Source: a virus. From it: a stretch of 61,875 nucleotides of DNA. The stretch is taken from the IMG/VR virus record IMGVR_UViG_3300021197_000785, positions 1-61,875 of that record; one strand, given 5' to 3'. This document shows positions 43,033-51,224 of the stretch, piece by piece. The position numbers and the translations under genes are program-made. Below the pieces are notes generated by a model. The model was not told where the DNA came from. It saw only the letters and a list, made by a program, of their open reading frames with translations, and did no database searches. Numbering within the stretch: position 1 is the stretch's first letter; the number at the start of each line of letters is the position of its first letter.

Positions 43033-43591
43033 GTTCTCCACCGGGATCATTTGGATCAAGCATAACTTTCTTACCATTGATCCACATATGTCCTCTTGTG
43101 CGACTTACAGAATGATAACCATCCGAGCGCAAGTTAAAAAGTGATGGATTGTTTTTTGCTACAGCAAATGTTCCAACTGTAATTGCAATTGCTGCCAGCA
43201 CAATAACGTGTGCAATAGCAGTAATGCCAAACATCCACATACTACCAAAATAACTACTAAACACAATACACCACATCCATGCTAGTACCTGCATAACCAT
43301 ATGGCGTGTATTTAAATCTGGAATATTACGCAATGGATTCATATTATGATCCATCACTGCGTTCCAACCATTAACAATAAATGTTCTCACCGGGTAAACT
43401 CCTTTTTCATATGTAACTTTAAGTGGATAGTGAGCATCCACTATGTCTTTAAACTCTATGGCATCATACTGGTCAACAAAGTATCTGACAACTTTATGGT
43501 CTTTGAAATATCCACTAACCCTGTACAATGTCGTATATCTCTTTCCAGTTCTTAGCAAGCGGAAAGTCCTTGTTGTCCATGTTAAAGCCAT
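43025..43591 (-). CDS. Hypothetical membrane protein, up to 188 aa
   Basis: Two hydrophobic segments (about residues 99-120, MVMQVLAWMWCIVFSS region, and 121-145) flanked by a beta-like N-terminus and a C-terminus with HMWINGKKVML. It begins inside the HAD gene (77-nt overlap) at ATG 43591; a TTG at 43528 with GGAAAGAG upstream is a plausible shorter start. Function unknown. Confidence 0.65.
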   Translation of the reverse strand: MALTWTTRTFRLLRTGKRYTTLYRVSGYFKDHKVVRYFVDQYDAIEFKDIVDAHYPLKVTYEKGVYPVRTFIVNGWNAVMDHNMNPLRNIPDLNTRHMVMQVLAWMWCIVFSSYFGSMWMFGITAIAHVIVLAAIAITVGTFAVAKNNPSLFNLRSDGYHSVSRTRGHMWINGKKVMLDPNDPGGEHE

Positions 43592-44087
43592 GTTCTACCA
43601 GGATAGGCTTTAGTCCCTGCTTTTGTCCAGCAAGTGCGTTCTCAGGCTTATCTTCTACCCAATACATGCCGCTTCCTGCATACTTTGCAAGTGCATCATC
43701 TTTGTCTGCGCCTGTTGCCAAACATGTAACAGTTTCAAACGTGCCTTCTCCAAACAGTTTGTCCAAGTTCCGTTTCCGTAACTTTTGTGCATACTTGTTT
43801 GTGCTGAGGCTTGTAATTGCAATAAATGTCCAACCTTCGTCTGCCATCTTTGTTACATACTGTACTGCATCACGCAGTGGCGGGAGGTAACCAATTGCAG
43901 CACTTTCGTTGAAAATCTTGACTAGTTTTTTGACCTGTGGCTTATCAATGCCATAACGTTGTGCCATATCATACAAGTAATTTGCACCTTCTACTTTGGT
44001 AAATCCATGCTCTTGCATAAAAATATCAAAAGCATATTCCCAATTAAGAACTACGCCATCACAGTCTACTAGTATTGTCTTTTTCAT
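43515..44087 (-). CDS. HAD-superfamily phosphatase / 5'-nucleotidase-like
   Basis: 190 residues. Motif I VDCDGVVLNW (D8 nucleophile, D10), a Thr/Ser region FIAITSLS (motif II), and the motif IV-like YWVEDKPENA. The small cap and DCDGVV form fit deoxyribonucleotidase/5'-nucleotidase-type HADs, which could recycle nucleotides. An AGGAGAT ribosome site and its own sigma70-like promoter upstream mark it as an independent early gene. Confidence 0.8.
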   Translation of the reverse strand: MKKTILVDCDGVVLNWEYAFDIFMQEHGFTKVEGANYLYDMAQRYGIDKPQVKKLVKIFNESAAIGYLPPLRDAVQYVTKMADEGWTFIAITSLSTNKYAQKLRKRNLDKLFGEGTFETVTCLATGADKDDALAKYAGSGMYWVEDKPENALAGQKQGLKPILVEHGFNMDNKDFPLAKNWKEIYDIVQG

Positions 44088-44116
44088 ATTATCTCCTCAA
44101 CATCAACTTACTCTTT

Positions 44117-44144
44117 ATAATAGCACAGTATTAGATGTTGTCAA
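44117..44144 (-). promoter_or_regulatory. Sigma70-type promoter for the HAD gene
   Basis: Minus-strand TTGACA (44144-44139), 16 nt, TATTAT (44122-44117), 29 nt before the ATG at 44087. The -35 box lies in the last codons of the upstream dioxygenase gene. Confidence 0.72.
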
Positions 44145-44679
44145 CCTTTTTAGTGTATACAATCATAGTATATCTTGTGTGTAGACCAGCATTGGCTGCA
44201 CTGTGTATTAGGTTATCAAAACTATACACATCGCCTGCACTATACTTTGTAAGCACTTGTTCGCCTACAAACAGAGCCTGTCCGAATGCACTGTCCTCTA
44301 AAGGTATCCATAATCTTACAACTTCATCTACGTTAAAATTGGGATTATTACGAAGCGCATGGTTAAATTTATCAACATGCGGTACACTAAACGTAGCAGG
44401 ATCTACTCTAAGCACTATAACATTATCAGGTTTATCAATACCATGTTCTTGTAAAAATGCGTCTGGAATAATATCTTTATACCAGTCTTTACAATACTCA
44501 TTAATAAGACAATGGTCATAGTGTATGTAATTTTCAACAGGCAATTCAAAGGCGAAGTCTACTACATTTTGTGCATGAGTTTTACCATCTACATGTTTTA
44601 CTACACGATCAGGATCACGACCTTTAACATCATCTAATAACTTTTGTGGAATATCAATATTTCCTAATAAGGTTATCAT
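44131..44679 (-). CDS. 2OG-Fe(II)/Asp-Asn hydroxylase-like oxygenase
   Basis: 182 residues. Metal/2OG signature: H101-x-D103 (SVPHVDKF), H159 (NLIHSAAN) and R169 (THTRYTM region). Strands before it (NVIVLRVDPA) fit the DSBH core. 4-nt overlap with the next gene. The substrate is unknown. Confidence 0.72.
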   Translation of the reverse strand: MITLLGNIDIPQKLLDDVKGRDPDRVVKHVDGKTHAQNVVDFAFELPVENYIHYDHCLINEYCKDWYKDIIPDAFLQEHGIDKPDNVIVLRVDPATFSVPHVDKFNHALRNNPNFNVDEVVRLWIPLEDSAFGQALFVGEQVLTKYSAGDVYSFDNLIHSAANAGLHTRYTMIVYTKKVDNI

Positions 44680-45323
44680 GTTACAACTTTCACATAGTTA
44701 AGCACAGTTTCTTTTCCACCGTGAAACTTGCTAACCTGATGACGTTTTACCTTGGCACTTATCTCACAGTTTTTGCCCCAATGCTCCGCTGGATGTTTGG
44801 TAAAGAAGCATACAAGTGCTCCATTTAACTCAGCATTTACAACATGGCATTGTAGACTCTGTATAAAACTACAGTTTAGTACACTAATTTGTCCCTGGAT
44901 ATTATCACCTTCAGTGCCTATATGCCCGCTAGTAGTGCTTAGTTTACGCATCTGATTATCTGTTTCATCGCGTTTTACACTGCGAAAATATGCTTTGGGT
45001 AAACTTGCAATGATACCAATATCCCTGCGATCGCATTGTCCACTCTGTATAATAGCGAGAACTTTTTGTTCAAAGTCATTGATCTTAGCACCCATTGCTT
45101 TAAATGTAAGACCCTTGTAATACTGGATAATATTTTCTGCAATCTCTTCACATTCTTTTGTGATATGATCCACAAACAATGTTTGTGTACCAGGAATAAC
45201 TCCTAAGTGACTTTGTATGATTCGCTTATTTGTAACTGTGCCATAGTTTGCATAAGTCTCACCTTTTTGAAAGTGTGCAGATACAGCGTAAGTCATCACA
45301 GTTTTAAGGTCATTAGTATCCAT
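44676..45323 (-). CDS. OB-fold nucleic-acid-binding-like protein, 215 aa
   Basis: N-terminal charged helices (TITKECEEIAENIIQYYKG region) and a C-terminal half with alternating strands, GDNIQGQISVLNCSF and NGALVCFFTKHP, then KVKRHQVSKFHGGKETVLNY, the pattern of an OB-fold single-strand-binding or regulatory domain seen in phages. It has its own sigma70-like promoter, suggesting an early replication or host-takeover role. Family identity not certain. Confidence 0.6.
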   Translation of the reverse strand: MDTNDLKTVMTYAVSAHFQKGETYANYGTVTNKRIIQSHLGVIPGTQTLFVDHITKECEEIAENIIQYYKGLTFKAMGAKINDFEQKVLAIIQSGQCDRRDIGIIASLPKAYFRSVKRDETDNQMRKLSTTSGHIGTEGDNIQGQISVLNCSFIQSLQCHVVNAELNGALVCFFTKHPAEHWGKNCEISAKVKRHQVSKFHGGKETVLNYVKVVT

Positions 45324-45358
45324 TTTTTTGGTCCTCGAGTAATTTAATCATTAAATAT

Positions 45359-45386
45359 ATTATAGCACCAATGGAAAATTTGTCAA
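45359..45386 (-). promoter_or_regulatory. Sigma70-type promoter overlapping a divergent gene start
   Basis: Minus-strand TTGACA (45386-45381), 16 nt, TATAAT (45364-45359), 35 nt before the ATG at 45323. The -35 box lies inside the first six codons of the plus-strand dioxygenase gene. Confidence 0.72.
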
Positions 45387-46009
45387 CCTCACAGTGGAAA
45401 AAATATCAAGATTACACTATAGAACGTTTTAATTCTACTAGTGTTGAGTATGATCCTTATTGGCATATTTTTATTGAGGACATATTGCATCCTGAATTGT
45501 TCCAATTAGTACTAGCAGAATGGCCCGACTTTGAAGCAGGACAATGTCAGTGGGCTTTTAGTAAAAATGCACCAGATCAAAGCCCAAATCGCAAAATATA
45601 TCAACCTAATAGACCAGACGGATACCAGTTTTGGAAACAATATTATGACAATATGATTGATAATCCAAACATTATTAGTGCAGCATACAGACTAGAAGGT
45701 ATAGAAACAACACCTGATTATGTAACTGCAAGTATTTGGGAGGATTATCATGGGTACGCTGTGGGCAATCATGTTGACCACCACACTATTGATCTTGCAT
45801 GGCAAACATACGTTTATTGCAGTGGGGGCGAAGGTTGGGGTACTAGCATGAATAACTCCGAGGGCGAACAACTAAAGCGTTTTCCATTCAAACAAAACAG
45901 TGGTTGGCTAATGCGTGTTGATGCAGGTAGTTGGCATAGTTGCGATCCAGTAGACTGTGATGTGCGTCGTAGTATTATGGCACGTTTTATGACTAAGCAG
46001 AGAGGCTAG
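45371..46009 (+). CDS. 2OG-Fe(II) oxygenase-like protein
   Basis: 212 residues on the plus strand. H134-x-D136 (GNHVDHHT), then H189 (GSWHSCDP) and R199/R200 (DVRRSIM) give the full Fe/2OG site. N-terminal residues (WHIFIEDILHPELFQLVL) look like the helical start common to phage 2OG enzymes. It runs against neighbouring genes and its 3' end overlaps the gp44 3' end by 17 nt (convergent). Its own promoter is not obvious. Function unknown. Confidence 0.78.
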   Translation: MENLSTSQWKKYQDYTIERFNSTSVEYDPYWHIFIEDILHPELFQLVLAEWPDFEAGQCQWAFSKNAPDQSPNRKIYQPNRPDGYQFWKQYYDNMIDNPNIISAAYRLEGIETTPDYVTASIWEDYHGYAVGNHVDHHTIDLAWQTYVYCSGGEGWGTSMNNSEGEQLKRFPFKQNSGWLMRVDAGSWHSCDPVDCDVRRSIMARFMTKQRG

Positions 46010-46916
46010 TAAGTTCTACTAGTGTTGCTGCCAAGTTAATTTCTTGGTCTGCTACCATTGGAATGTTACGCAATCCTTTTGCAATGATGAGGATAGCAGC
46101 ATCCTTTTGCTCATCTGTAGTTCCCCACAGTTCCAAGTTATCATACATCCAACGGAACAATTCATCCATTTCCTCAGGACGCACTTGACTGCACAGCATC
46201 TTACGAGCCTCAAGTATCTTGCCTTGTTTAAACAAGTCTACTACTGCTAGTTTATAGTCTGCTGTCGCACTGTCACCTTCATTGGGCTTTACAAGTTTGC
46301 CGTCAATGGTGTTCATCTGACATAAGTTCAAACATTTACGCAAGTCAGGATATGTTGCTTTTACATAACTGTCCAGTGTATCAATATCAATCTCTACACC
46401 TTCTTCAACACACACTGTTGCAATGCGGGCAGTGAACTCTGTGTGATCAATTTTTTCAATATGAAAGCCCTGACATCTACTGTGCAGTGCAGGAATAACT
46501 TTGTTTGGATAGTTACAAGTTAGAATAAAACGGCTACTGCTTGCATAGGTTTCCATAACACCGCGTAGTGCCGCCTGACCATTTGGACTAATATAATCAG
46601 CCTCGTCAAGTAGTACAACCTTAAACTCACCAAAAGGCATAGTTTGCACAAAGTTAGTAATCTTGTCACGCACATTTTCAACACTGTTCTCACGACTAGC
46701 GTTGATCTCTAGTACATCATACTCATCAATATCCAGCATATTGATAAGCACTTTTGCAAGAGTTGTTTTGCCTGTGCCTGGAGCACCACTGAACAACAAG
46801 TGTGGAATAGTTTTACTATCTACCCAGCCCTGTACTTGTTTACGTTGTGCATCATCGCGGAACACATAGTCGTCTAGTGTGCTAGGGCGATACTTCTCAG
46901 TCCATAGTTCTTTCAT
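45993..46916 (-). CDS. gp44: Clamp-loader ATPase (T4 gp44-like)
   Basis: 307 residues (T4 gp44 319). Walker A GAPGTGKTT (44-52), Walker B VVLLDEADYIS, and the SRC motif HSRCQGF. It forms the loader with gp62 that opens the gp45 ring. It starts 8 nt after the aminotransferase stop, so it appears to be expressed from that gene's promoter, an unusual coupling. No gp62 gene is recognised in this window. Confidence 0.9.
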   Translation of the reverse strand: MKELWTEKYRPSTLDDYVFRDDAQRKQVQGWVDSKTIPHLLFSGAPGTGKTTLAKVLINMLDIDEYDVLEINASRENSVENVRDKITNFVQTMPFGEFKVVLLDEADYISPNGQAALRGVMETYASSSRFILTCNYPNKVIPALHSRCQGFHIEKIDHTEFTARIATVCVEEGVEIDIDTLDSYVKATYPDLRKCLNLCQMNTIDGKLVKPNEGDSATADYKLAVVDLFKQGKILEARKMLCSQVRPEEMDELFRWMYDNLELWGTTDEQKDAAILIIAKGLRNIPMVADQEINLAATLVELTSLSA

Positions 46917-46924
46917 AGTTTACC

Positions 46925-48118
46925 TTAATATAATTTGTGAACATTATCTTTTGCACTTGAATACGCACTAATAGCAGCACCCACGCCACTGCCTGGTTTA
47001 AACTGAACATTTAGATCACGCATTGCAAGCTCAACACCACCGAGAACACCCAACACCATTGTTTCATTAAGCCATCCAAGATGTCCAATTCGGAATACAT
47101 TTCCATTAAGCGGTCCAAGTCCTGCTCCTAAACTAATGCCATATTCATTGTATGCATGTAGTATAACATCATTTGCATCTGTTTGTCTATCTACAACAAT
47201 ACTAGTTACTGTATCACTTGCTGTGCTAGGATCTTTTGCGGCAATAGTAAGTCCCCAAGCATCCACAGCAGCTCTTACACCGCTGGCTAATCTATTGTGC
47301 CTTGCCCACACATTTTCCATGCCTTCTTCCAACAGTATGTCAGTGCCAGTACGCAATCCGCGCATCAGAGTCATTGCAGGTGTATAAGGAAAATAGCCAG
47401 TTTCGTTACTACTAAGCATAGTGCCAAAATCATAATACTTTATTTTGCTTTTCCACTTGCCGCCCTTGATGATGTTTATCACACGCTCACTAAGTGCTAC
47501 AACAACTAGTCCAGTGGGCATCATGAAACCTTTTTGTGATCCTGCAATTGCAACATCAACACGCCATTCATCGTGTCTGTATTCAATACAGCCAATGCTA
47601 CTGATGCCATCCACCATAAGCAGTGCAGGATGATCCAGTTCGTCTAGCAGTTCGCGCACTGCGCCAACATTACTAGTGACACCAGTTGCAGTTTCATTTT
47701 GACACACCATCACCGCTTTGATCATTTTACTTGTGTCACTTTCTAAAACTTCACGATAACTATCAAGTGGTGTTGCTTCTCCCCATTCAACACTTATATC
47801 ATGCACTGCAAACTTCATGTCCTGGCACATTTGTACCCATAGTTTGCTAAACTGCCCAAACTGGCTAACAAGCACACGATCACCTTCAAATAGCAAATTT
47901 TCTAAACCTGCTTGCCAGCCTCCTGTGCCAGTGCCTGGAAATACAACTACACTGCCTGTTTCAGTTTTAAATACTTTTTTTAGATCTTCCATGAGGGGGG
48001 TTACAAAACTAGGCAAGTCAGGTGCTCTGTGATCCTCTGTAGGAATATACATACTTTGTGATATTCTGTTAGGCACGTTCGTAGGTCCGGGTACTGCTAG
48101 TGTTCTGTTCCCAATCAT
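46925..48118 (-). CDS. Serine-glyoxylate/alanine-glyoxylate-type aminotransferase
   Basis: 397 residues. N-terminal LAVPGPTNVP (class V family start), PLP-binding D170 (MVDGISSIG), and Schiff-base lysine K196 in GSQKGFMMPTG. Length and motifs match AGXT/SgaA-type enzymes that move amino groups between serine/alanine and glyoxylate, giving glycine and hydroxypyruvate or pyruvate. AAGGAG 8 nt before the ATG. Directly upstream of gp44 with a sigma70-like promoter. Unusual in phages; substrate (Ser, Ala or Asp; glyoxylate) is inferred from family and not determined by residues seen. Confidence 0.88.
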   Translation of the reverse strand: MIGNRTLAVPGPTNVPNRISQSMYIPTEDHRAPDLPSFVTPLMEDLKKVFKTETGSVVVFPGTGTGGWQAGLENLLFEGDRVLVSQFGQFSKLWVQMCQDMKFAVHDISVEWGEATPLDSYREVLESDTSKMIKAVMVCQNETATGVTSNVGAVRELLDELDHPALLMVDGISSIGCIEYRHDEWRVDVAIAGSQKGFMMPTGLVVVALSERVINIIKGGKWKSKIKYYDFGTMLSSNETGYFPYTPAMTLMRGLRTGTDILLEEGMENVWARHNRLASGVRAAVDAWGLTIAAKDPSTASDTVTSIVVDRQTDANDVILHAYNEYGISLGAGLGPLNGNVFRIGHLGWLNETMVLGVLGGVELAMRDLNVQFKPGSGVGAAISAYSSAKDNVHKLY

Positions 48119-48255
48119 TTCAAAGTCTCCTTGTATGAACCGTCTAAGTTATAGTGTTTACCATTATATATGAAACAACCCAATGCTGTCAATATTCCAT
48201 ATTGCTTTCTTAGTTGTTTATACCATGCTATGTAATGTTTAATTGAGTTCGCCAT
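48115..48255 (-). CDS. Small hypothetical protein, 46 aa
   Basis: The ATG at 48255 overlaps the upstream gene by 17 nt and its stop overlaps the aminotransferase start as ATGA. Basic, Tyr-rich (SIKHYIAWYKQLRKQYGILT) with one possible short span. The promoter boxes at 48163-48192 lie inside it, so it could be merely the leader; translation is plausible but uncertain. Confidence 0.5.
   Translation of the reverse strand: MANSIKHYIAWYKQLRKQYGILTALGCFIYNGKHYNLDGSYKETLK
48163..48192 (-). promoter_or_regulatory. Sigma70-type promoter for aminotransferase-gp44
   Basis: Minus-strand TTGACA (48192-48187), 18 nt, TATAAT (48168-48163), 44 nt upstream of the ATG at 48118. Both boxes are perfect but the spacer is one nt long; lies inside a small open frame. 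Confidence 0.65.
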
Positions 48256-49210
48256 AAACCAATATACTCGTTCTAACTTTGTCGCCTTCATGTATAACTG
48301 CATGAGGATGTTCAATTGTATCTAATAATAATGGTTTATCTAACGGAAGTATTCCGCCTCTGCCCTGTTTGAAATACACACCTTCATGTGCTTTGCATGC
48401 CCAATACAGTTTTTTGCATCCCCGCATATAAGGATATGCTGCCCTTTTATAATGGTCATCTCTGTGTATATCAATGTAGGTGCCTGGACTAAGTGTTTGT
48501 ATACTAATGTCAAGTATTCTTGTATATCCAACACTAGTTACAAAGTCTCGTACAAGTGGACTACTAATATCATCTAGTTCAATAAAGGGCAAGTCACTTG
48601 CATATTCTTTAATTTGACTAATACAATATCCACGATTATATCTTTCTTCTGTGTATTTCATCATGGGCTGTAGTTCTGACAAGAGCTCGTCTGTATCATA
48701 CTCTGGTAAATTACAATAACGCCAGGGCACCATATCTTCTTTGTACCACCACTGTGGTCCATGTGCAGTTGCATAAAAACTGCGTATGCGTTCGGGCCAG
48801 TTACCCGTTGTGATCAAAGGTCTATCTACAGTAAGTGTATAATTTTCAAATAAATTTTGTCCATAATCACCATTGCGTATTGCTTCATATATACGCGAGT
48901 ACATTTCACCAATCTCAGTGTGTATCCATATGGTAAAAACACATCCCGTGTCCCATACTGCAGTAGCAGGCTGATGCACTGTTCCATTACCGTCAGTGCA
49001 ATACCCAGTATAAATCATGTGTTTTATACTGTCTCCGTTTATTTGTATGTCTGAAATTTCTATTTTAGTGTCAACATATTCTACACATAGTTCATACCAA
49101 CCACGTGGAATATTTTGTTCTGTGTCTAATGAAATTTGAAAAGTAGTGTTACTAAGGTCTTTTAGGTAAAAGTTTTGTAATGGATTATCACTAGTTACTG
49201 ATAGTTTCAT
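48239..49210 (-). CDS. Two-part protein with C-terminal Asp/Asn hydroxylase-like dioxygenase domain, 323 aa
   Basis: ATG at 49210 used; a TTG three codons earlier is also open. The C-terminal ~130 residues have H249-x-D251 (DIHRDDHY) and EHPHAVIHEGDKVRTSIL with candidate distal His (303 or 307) and Arg (313), typical of aspartyl beta-hydroxylase-like enzymes. The N-terminal half is beta-rich and unrecognised (LYLKD-like strands, WDTGCVFTIWIHT). Overlaps the sulfotransferase-like gene by 20 nt. Substrate unknown. Confidence 0.68.
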   Translation of the reverse strand: MKLSVTSDNPLQNFYLKDLSNTTFQISLDTEQNIPRGWYELCVEYVDTKIEISDIQINGDSIKHMIYTGYCTDGNGTVHQPATAVWDTGCVFTIWIHTEIGEMYSRIYEAIRNGDYGQNLFENYTLTVDRPLITTGNWPERIRSFYATAHGPQWWYKEDMVPWRYCNLPEYDTDELLSELQPMMKYTEERYNRGYCISQIKEYASDLPFIELDDISSPLVRDFVTSVGYTRILDISIQTLSPGTYIDIHRDDHYKRAAYPYMRGCKKLYWACKAHEGVYFKQGRGGILPLDKPLLLDTIEHPHAVIHEGDKVRTSILVYGELN

Positions 49211-49736
49211 ATAATTCAAAATCCTCTTTATAAAGGTTTTCTACTTCACATTCTTCGATAAAGAAGTTTATAAGTGCAATAAGTGCAGGGTCTGCGTTCT
49301 CTGGATATAATTCAAAAGACTCATAGCCATTGTCAGTTGCCCAAGTGCTAAAGTTATCTAAACTTACAAACTGCCAATCTATCTTTTTATATCGTTCACT
49401 TGCTGCAGTTTGCTTCTGTAAGTGTACTGGATCAATATTATACCAATCCTTGGGATCATCCTCAAGTGTTTCACGCAATAGTTCTTCTGTGTCTGACCAT
49501 TGTGCCATAGGCTCTTTGCCCTGCGCACTTGCATAACGCTTGATCACAGTTTGAATCTGTTTTGGCAACCTACCGTTAGGATTCCTAACAAGATAAATTG
49601 CTGTTGCTTCTTCAATCTTTTTTACATCTGCATCACCAAGTTGTACAAAGCCGTTTTGTTCGCCCCATGCAATAATGCTGCGTCTAGCACATTTGGGACT
49701 AGTCCCTATCAGATGTTTTCCGTTCCATATCACCAT
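49191..49736 (-). CDS. Sulfotransferase-like P-loop protein, 181 aa
   Basis: Opens with a short strand and GTSPKCARRSII (a phosphate-binding loop with Ser-Pro-Lys like PAPS enzymes), followed later by IYLVRNPNGRLP, the RxP 3'-phosphate strand. A start three bases earlier (TTG) is possible. Charged C-terminus. It is the third sulfotransferase-like protein here. Acceptor and even the reaction are uncertain. Confidence 0.62.
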   Translation of the reverse strand: MVIWNGKHLIGTSPKCARRSIIAWGEQNGFVQLGDADVKKIEEATAIYLVRNPNGRLPKQIQTVIKRYASAQGKEPMAQWSDTEELLRETLEDDPKDWYNIDPVHLQKQTAASERYKKIDWQFVSLDNFSTWATDNGYESFELYPENADPALIALINFFIEECEVENLYKEDFELYETISN

Positions 49737-49887
49737 CAACTAAATTTGCAATACGTTTATACAATGTATAAACCTGTTCTTGCAGTTCCTTTATATTGTG
49801 TCTTAACAACTCATTCTCTGCTTGTGTTGCTAACATTTGTTTTCTGTATACTTCTGTATCACTTTGGGTATGATCTTCAAAAGACAT
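49699..49887 (-). CDS. Small coiled-coil protein, 62 aa
   Basis: A heptad-like helix (RKQMLATQAENELLRHNIKE) fills most of the length. GGAGG 5 nt before the ATG at 49887, right after the GroES-like stop. Overlaps the next gene by 38 nt. Unknown; possibly an assembly factor with the co-chaperonin. Confidence 0.65.
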   Translation of the reverse strand: MSFEDHTQSDTEVYRKQMLATQAENELLRHNIKELQEQVYTLYKRIANLVDGDMERKTSDRD

Positions 49888-50271
49888 TTATACCTCCAGT
49901 TTGCCTACACTTACGTTGCCTTCATATGCCCTGGTCTGATGTCCTGCTGTTGGCATCATTACTGTGTTGCTAGGTGCTTCGTCTTGTACAACCAGAACAT
50001 CTTTGGGATCCACTGTACGGGTAGTAACCCCATTTAGTTCGAATCCGCGACTCCAACGACCATGTGAAACTAATATCCATTGTCCTACTGTTACATCTTC
50101 TTGCTCTGGTCCAACGTGTGTAACTTCAGCCCAGCGAGGATGTATTCCACTGACCTTGCCATTATCACTTGCAATAATTAATCCACTTTCTGTGCGTGTT
50201 TCACCAAAGTCCATTTCTGCCACAGCAATACCATTGCGCAAGGGTTTAAAATTTCCATTTACTTTTGTCAT
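49888..50271 (-). CDS. GroES-like co-chaperonin (gp31-type role)
   Basis: 127 residues. Opening FKPLRNGIAVAEMDFGETRT then SGLIIASDNGKV and AEVTHVGP match the GroES barrel, and ESGLI occupies the mobile-loop position. Pairs with host GroEL to fold capsid protein, the role of T4 gp31. The C-terminal 25 residues (TAGHQTRAYEGN) are extra. In a late-type cluster with an unknown 121-residue gene. Confidence 0.85.
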   Translation of the reverse strand: MTKVNGNFKPLRNGIAVAEMDFGETRTESGLIIASDNGKVSGIHPRWAEVTHVGPEQEDVTVGQWILVSHGRWSRGFELNGVTTRTVDPKDVLVVQDEAPSNTVMMPTAGHQTRAYEGNVSVGKLEV

Positions 50272-50273
50272 AC

Positions 50274-50639
50274 TTACTCCTTAGTTGCTGCTATAGCGGC
50301 TGCTAAACCGCCTGTTGCACTTGTGGGTTCTACTTCCACAGTTTCTTCAACTGCTTGTTGAGGTGCTTCCCAGTCTTTCCAATCATCATCGTCTGCTTCT
50401 ACTGCACTGCTCTCACGGATTGTTCCGTCCTCAGGAATCATTGTGTTTAGTTTGTGATATTCACGCATAATTTCTTCGCGACTTTTTGTAATGTTTCCTG
50501 CTGCGTCAATCTGGTCACCACGGGCATTAACATTCATGTTACCAAGTGCAGGTGCAGTTTCATTAGCAAGTATCATTGCTCCAAAGTCTATATTTTTTCC
50601 ATTTGCTGTTCTATAAGTCTTGCCCTTTTTAGGTGCCAT
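50274..50639 (-). CDS. Conserved hypothetical protein, 121 aa
   Basis: Basic start (MAPKKGKTYRTANGKNIDFG), the segment NMNVNARGDQIDAAG, then an acidic, Ala-rich tail (DDDDWKDWEAPQQ). This pattern occurs repeatedly in marine T4-like phages, but I do not know its function. Overlaps the oxygenase gene by 1 nt. Confidence 0.75.
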   Translation of the reverse strand: MAPKKGKTYRTANGKNIDFGAMILANETAPALGNMNVNARGDQIDAAGNITKSREEIMREYHKLNTMIPEDGTIRESSAVEADDDDWKDWEAPQQAVEETVEVEPTSATGGLAAAIAATKE

Positions 50640-51172
50640 TAGATTCTCCTTAGTGCATAATCAATTGCAAAACGTTTTTTGTCTGTTGTAATATCCTTTG
50701 AGGCATGAATAATGCGCGGATCAAATACAATAAAGTTTCCTGGTGTCATTTTGTACTGCTTGTTGTCGTGACTAAAATCACCACCCATAGTTTCAGGATC
50801 CCAAAATGCATCCAGTATACCTAATATTTTAATATTATCATCTTCATCATAGTCAGTATGAAAATTATCCCTGCGTGTGCGATCCTTAATACTAATTTGA
50901 CAACTAACTACTTCCCATTCATCAAACAATCCAGGATGCGTTGCTTGTACTGCTTCATCCATTTGTACAAACAATCCTAGTGCCATACCTGCTAGTACGC
51001 CAGTTTCTACAACTGGTTCTTTGTTTATCAAACGTAGTTTTGCAAAACGGTTTTCTATTTCTTTTACGTTCATGGGCCAGCGCCAGTCCCAATGCGGACT
51101 ATCTTCTGCGTATACCTTCATTGTAGCCAAGTAGTTTAGGCTACATGCGTTTTCTATTACTACTGTTTCCAT
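50639..51172 (-). CDS. 2OG-Fe(II) oxygenase superfamily protein
   Basis: 177 residues. H105-x-D107 (NFHTDYDE), H156 (RIIHASKD) and R167 (KKRFAID) give a complete Fe/2OG site, with GNFIVFDPR as the strand before the distal His. Resembles phage prolyl-hydroxylase/PhyH-like proteins. A sigma70-like promoter lies upstream. Substrate unknown. Confidence 0.78.
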   Translation of the reverse strand: METVVIENACSLNYLATMKVYAEDSPHWDWRWPMNVKEIENRFAKLRLINKEPVVETGVLAGMALGLFVQMDEAVQATHPGLFDEWEVVSCQISIKDRTRRDNFHTDYDEDDNIKILGILDAFWDPETMGGDFSHDNKQYKMTPGNFIVFDPRIIHASKDITTDKKRFAIDYALRRI

Positions 51173-51195
51173 TTTTAATCCTAATATATGCGTAT

Positions 51196-51224
51196 ATTAT
51201 ATACTTATCTTAAAAATTCTGCAA
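51196..51224 (-). promoter_or_regulatory. Sigma70-type promoter before the 2OG oxygenase gene
   Basis: Minus-strand TTGCAG (51224-51219), 17 nt, TATAAT (51201-51196), 23 nt before the ATG at 51172. The -10 is perfect, -35 is 4/6; it overlaps the upstream gene's end. Confidence 0.55.

Noticed and set aside
48115-48315. Longer 66-codon version of the small gene before the aminotransferase
   Set aside because: The upstream part lies inside the dioxygenase gene and gives an unlikely N-terminus; the 46-codon form is kept, itself with low confidence.
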